Positions 5,017-7,906 of a stretch of 7,906 nucleotides of DNA are shown here, piece after piece (position 1 is the stretch's first letter; each line of letters opens with the position of its first letter). Made by a program: the position numbers and the translations under genes. A model generated the notes under the pieces. That model saw only the letters and a list, made by a program, of their open reading frames with translations, was not told the origin of the DNA and did not search any database. Where the stretch lies: NCBI GenBank assembly GCA_002327945.1, contig DCVY01000150.1, forward strand, positions 8,718-16,623. Reading direction: 5' to 3'. The stretch is from Acidovorax delafieldii. Lineage in GTDB: Bacteria; Pseudomonadota; Gammaproteobacteria; Burkholderiales; Burkholderiaceae_C.

Positions 5017-7473
5017 TCAGTCATAGTTGCTGAAGCGGCTGGGGCTGCTGACCTGCTCGCGCAGGTATTGGTAACGCGGCACATTGCGCTTGAGGGTATC
5101 GAGGGGATTGGTGCCCAGGCTCAGGCGCGAGAAGCCCACGAATTCGATCTGGAACAGCAGCCGGGTGTTGGCGGTGGTCACGCTGCTTTGCAGGCGCTCA
5201 AGCACGACGCGGCCGATCCAGCAGCAGCTGTCGTATTCAAAGCCCACCACGGTATCGACCAGCTTGCGGTCCTTCAGGCTGTAGTTCAGGCGGCCCACGG
5301 TGTACCAGCGGCCGCCGTCCTGGCCCTGGCCTTTGGCACGCTGCGGGCCGCTGTCTGCACCCTGGCCACCCCACAAGGCCGCCAGCGGCCACTGCCAGCC
5401 CACATCGATTTGCTCGCTGGCACCCCGCTGCAGCCGGTAGACCGCGTTCACGGTGCGGTAGTTGCCCGGGCTGTAGCGCGCGCCCACGGTGGAACGGATG
5501 GAGCGCTCCGACTTGGGGTTGTATTGCACGGTGGAGTCAAAGCCCCACTGCGGTGTCCAGTTGATGCCGGCCCCCAGCAGCACGTCGGACAGGCGCTCGC
5601 TGACCGGCGCAACACCGGGCAGGGTCACGTCCTGGTCAGAGAACCGCAGGCGCTGTGCAACGCCCAGGCGCACCGCCTCGGCGCCGGTGCGGGGGTCGAG
5701 AAAGCGCGTGGTCACGCCCAGGGTGAGCAGGTTGTTGTCTGCCAGGCGGTCATTGCCGCCATAAGCGTTTTCGGTGTAGACGGTGCCAAAGTTGAAGTCC
5801 GTGGCCGCCGTGTCATACACCGGCAGGCGGCTCTGGTCGCGAAAGGGTGTGTAGGTGTAGAAGGCGCGGGGTTCCAGTGTTTGTGTGAAGGCGCGCCCCA
5901 GCAGGCGCGCATCGCGCTCGAACACCAGCCCGCTGTCCAGGCTGAAGGTGGGCAGGGTGCGGCTGGCCGAGCGCTCCCCGGTTTTCAAAGGGTTGTCGAA
6001 CTGGTATTGCGTGGCGTGCAACTGCAGCTTGGGGATGACGAAGCCCCCCGGCGACAGAAAGGGGCGGCTCAGCTGCGCCTGCACAAAGCTGCGCTGGCCG
6101 TCGGCCGGGTTGGGCAGCGCCCGGTCCGCCTCGAAACGCGTGGTGTCGGCCAGCAGGCTGAAATCCACGCCCCGACCCAGATCCTGGGGCGTATAGCGCC
6201 ACAGCAGCTGGGGCATGAGGTTGTAGGGCGGCACGATGGGCGAGGCCACATCCTGCAGGGCCTGCCACTTGAGCGTGCGTACCTGGGCCGACATGTCGCC
6301 GGCAGCCCACGACAGGGTTCCATCGCTGGGCAGCAGGCGCTGGCGCAGCGGTTGCGCGGCCCGTCCGAAATCGCGCCAGTAGTCGTCATCGCTCACCCGG
6401 TTGAGGTTGAGGTTCAAGCCCACGCCACCCACGGGGGTGCTGATCTGCCCCTGGTGCTGCGCCGAATAGCCCCAGCGCATGCGGTTGCGCTGGCTGTCCG
6501 TAGGCATCAGGGTGGCATCCACCTGGCCCTGATAGTCGCTTTCAAGGTAACGAAACTCGCCGCCAATTTCAATACCGCGCTTGGCCATGATCCCGCCACG
6601 CAGCGTGGCGTCGCGGTTGGGGGCGATGTTCCAGTAGTAGGGCTGCAGGTATTCGAGGCCGTTGCGGGTGTCCAGGCCCACCGTGGGCGGCAGGAAGCCG
6701 GACTTGCGCTTGTCCGACAGCGGAAAAGTGATGCGCGGAATGGGGAGCACCGGCACCCCCTTGAACTCCAGCACGGCGCCCTCGGCGGTGCCCGCCTCTT
6801 CCACGTTGTCCAGGCGGATGGTCTTGGCGCGCAGCACCCAGTCGGGCTCCCAGCTGGCGGAGTCGTCTTTCTGGCAGGTGGTGTAGGTGGCGTTGTGCAC
6901 CACCGAGCGGTCGCTGTCCAGGAAATCCACCCGCGTCGATTCGCCATGGGCGCCCGTGCTGATGAAGCGGTAGCGCGCATCGCTGAAAAAACCCTGGAAC
7001 GCGTCCACTCGCAGCTCCAGCGCCGAGCCGTCATAGGTGTTGCCCGCCTTGTTGATGCGCACGCTCCCCTGCGCCTTGGCCAGGTCATCGGGCACGGTGT
7101 ATTCCAGCCGGTCGGCCCGGATCATGGTATCCCCGCGGCGCAACTCGGCATTGCCATCGATGACGGCCTTCACATCGGGCTGGCCCGTGATGCGGTCGCC
7201 CGAAACAAACACCGGCAACTGGGGGCGCACATCCGCCGGCAGGGCTTCCTGCAGTTGCAGGCTGCGGCGCAGCGCCGGCGGGGCATCCCATGCGCTGGGT
7301 GCGTCGGTCTGCGCCAGCGCGGCCAGCGGCACGCCGCACCAAGCCAGCGCCACTGCATGGGCCAGGGGGTGCAGCCCCAGGCGACGGGCCCGCGCAGCAG
7401 CTTGCCGCACCGGCCGGGGAAGGGGTGGGGGGTTCTGCACGAAAGAAGACTGGCGGCGGGGCACGTCGGGCAA
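5017..7473 (-). CDS. lptD: LPS-assembly protein LptD
   Basis: The outer-membrane beta-barrel that, with the lipoprotein LptE, inserts lipopolysaccharide into the outer leaflet. From the TTG at 7473 it is 818 residues. A twin-arginine-free signal sequence ends near PLAALA (49-54) before QTDAP. The periplasmic beta-jellyroll (OstA-like) domain spans about 85-235 (GDRITGQPD, LRRGDTMIRADRLEY, AQGSVRI), and the barrel runs from about 245 to the end with the family signature NGLEYLQPYYWNIAPNRDATL split over 271-291. Mature cysteines are only Cys200, Cys750 and Cys751. The start is uncertain: TTG 7473 and GTG 7464 both lack a ribosome site, and the frame closes upstream at 7531-7533 without an ATG. 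The signal peptide hydrophobic region is intact under either start. First gene of lptD-surA-rsmA, divergent from the amgK-like gene. Confidence 0.96.
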   Translation of the reverse strand: MPDVPRRQSSFVQNPPPLPRPVRQAAARARRLGLHPLAHAVALAWCGVPLAALAQTDAPSAWDAPPALRRSLQLQEALPADVRPQLPVFVSGDRITGQPDVKAVIDGNAELRRGDTMIRADRLEYTVPDDLAKAQGSVRINKAGNTYDGSALELRVDAFQGFFSDARYRFISTGAHGESTRVDFLDSDRSVVHNATYTTCQKDDSASWEPDWVLRAKTIRLDNVEEAGTAEGAVLEFKGVPVLPIPRITFPLSDKRKSGFLPPTVGLDTRNGLEYLQPYYWNIAPNRDATLRGGIMAKRGIEIGGEFRYLESDYQGQVDATLMPTDSQRNRMRWGYSAQHQGQISTPVGGVGLNLNLNRVSDDDYWRDFGRAAQPLRQRLLPSDGTLSWAAGDMSAQVRTLKWQALQDVASPIVPPYNLMPQLLWRYTPQDLGRGVDFSLLADTTRFEADRALPNPADGQRSFVQAQLSRPFLSPGGFVIPKLQLHATQYQFDNPLKTGERSASRTLPTFSLDSGLVFERDARLLGRAFTQTLEPRAFYTYTPFRDQSRLPVYDTAATDFNFGTVYTENAYGGNDRLADNNLLTLGVTTRFLDPRTGAEAVRLGVAQRLRFSDQDVTLPGVAPVSERLSDVLLGAGINWTPQWGFDSTVQYNPKSERSIRSTVGARYSPGNYRTVNAVYRLQRGASEQIDVGWQWPLAALWGGQGADSGPQRAKGQGQDGGRWYTVGRLNYSLKDRKLVDTVVGFEYDSCCWIGRVVLERLQSSVTTANTRLLFQIEFVGFSRLSLGTNPLDTLKRNVPRYQYLREQVSSPSRFSNYD

Positions 7474-7514
7474 TATGGACAGGGCTGGAAGAACGGCCCG
7501 CGCCAGGCAGGGCG

Positions 7515-7536
7515 GGTTTGTAAAATGGGATTATCC
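7515..7536 (+). promoter_or_regulatory. Possible -10 element and very short leader of the amgK-like gene
   Basis: TAAAAT at 7521-7526 matches the sigma-70 -10 consensus in 5 of 6 bases and lies 10 nt before the ATG at 7537. No recognisable -35 occurs at normal spacing. Start of transcription 6-8 nt after the hexamer would leave a leader of only a few bases, too short for a Shine-Dalgarno site. On the opposite strand GATAAT (7536 down to 7531) is a candidate -10 for lptD, almost overlapping. The whole divergent spacer is 63 nt. Both calls are sequence matches only. Confidence 0.3.
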
Positions 7537-7906
7537 ATGAGCCACCCCCTCCTCCCCCCAACGCCCCTTGCCGCGGCTTCGCCCGCCCCCGACAGCCCCG
7601 TCAGCTGGCCCGATGCAGCCCGGCAGGTGGCGTTCGAGCAATGGATCGCACCACTGGTGCAAACCCACCAGCTGCTGCCCGCCAGCCTGCGTGCCGCATC
7701 GGCCGACGCCAGCTTTCGGCGCTACCTGCGCATCGACAGCGCGGCCGGCGCCAGTTGCATCGTCATGGATGCCCCCCCGGACAAGGAAAACTGCCGCCCC
7801 TTTGTGCAAGTGCAGAGCCTGATGGCCGCCGCCGGCCTGAACGTGCCGCAGATACTGGCGTGGGATGAACCCGGAGGCTTCATGCTGCTGAGCGATCTGG
7901 GCAGCA
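7537..7906 (+). CDS. amgK: AmgK-type sugar kinase (aminoglycoside phosphotransferase family), 5' part
   Basis: Partial gene: ATG 7537 opens a frame that runs off the right edge after 123 codons, out of about 340-370 expected. It resembles the anomeric MurNAc/GlcNAc kinase AmgK of Pseudomonas, which phosphorylates recycled cell-wall sugars at C1 for MurU to make UDP-MurNAc, bypassing de novo synthesis. Visible features are a Pro/Ala-rich lead (1-24), VAFEQWI (31-37), ASADASFRRYLRI (54-66), the strand IVMDAPPDKENCRPF (75-89), and LNVPQILAWD and FMLLSDLG (101-122), all typical of the N-lobe of this family. The catalytic HGDxxxxN region lies outside the window. Its position divergent from lptD-surA is the same linkage seen for amgK-murU in pseudomonads, which strengthens the call. 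Substrate cannot be proven from the N-lobe alone. Confidence 0.85.
   Translation, partial: MSHPLLPPTPLAAASPAPDSPVSWPDAARQVAFEQWIAPLVQTHQLLPASLRAASADASFRRYLRIDSAAGASCIVMDAPPDKENCRPFVQVQSLMAAAGLNVPQILAWDEPGGFMLLSDLGS

Noticed and set aside
4199..5026. Long + strand open frame (275 codons) opposite surA
   Set aside because: It is antisense to a full-length, well-conserved surA. The translation is Ser/Arg/Ala-rich without any domain, as expected from the high third-position G+C of the real gene.
6069..7088. Several long overlapping - strand frames inside lptD
   Set aside because: They are out-of-frame copies of lptD with Arg/Ala/Pro-rich text; lptD is continuous and matches its family throughout.

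Overview
The window reads as an ordinary high-GC (roughly two thirds G+C) chromosomal segment of a betaproteobacterium. The family is most likely Comamonadaceae (Acidovorax/Alicycliphilus/Delftia-like). This rests on gene content, protein style, strong G/C third positions, and a short CCCCCTGAGCGGC-type palindrome of the kind I remember being scattered through genomes of that family. The family-level placement is an inference.

Layout. (1) Positions 1-1400, + strand: the 3' part of maeB, an NADP-type malic enzyme with a C-terminal phosphotransacetylase-like domain, closed by a good intrinsic terminator. (2) Positions about 1490-2555, + strand: a secreted guanyl-specific ribonuclease very similar to Streptomyces RNase Sa, then a separate cytoplasmic barstar-family inhibitor. 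A terminator-like hairpin lies between them, and a perfect 10-bp hairpin abuts the barstar stop codon. (3) Positions 2522-2831: about 310 bases with no confident gene. They hold a coding-like stretch without a normal start codon and a dispersed-type palindrome. (4) Positions 7473-2832, - strand: lptD-surA-rsmA, closely packed with 9- and 13-nt gaps. (5) Position 7537 to the end, + strand and divergent from lptD: the 5' part of an AmgK-type sugar kinase gene.

How the genes work together. LptD is the outer-membrane LPS translocon and SurA is the periplasmic chaperone that helps fold it. RsmA (KsgA) dimethylates 16S rRNA and is a conserved companion of this operon. AmgK, with MurU (expected just beyond the window), recycles MurNAc into UDP-MurNAc, so the right half is an envelope biogenesis and recycling locus. 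The RNase/barstar pair is the accessory element: an exported RNase plus an intracellular inhibitor that protects the producer, placed between a central-metabolism gene and the envelope operon.

I see no tRNA, rRNA, insertion sequence or CRISPR array. I do not see a wholly new system. The points most worth checking are the altered cysteine pair of the RNase, the split transcription of RNase and barstar, the coding-like stretch and hairpin after barstar, the reduced cysteine set of LptD, and the short amgK leader.
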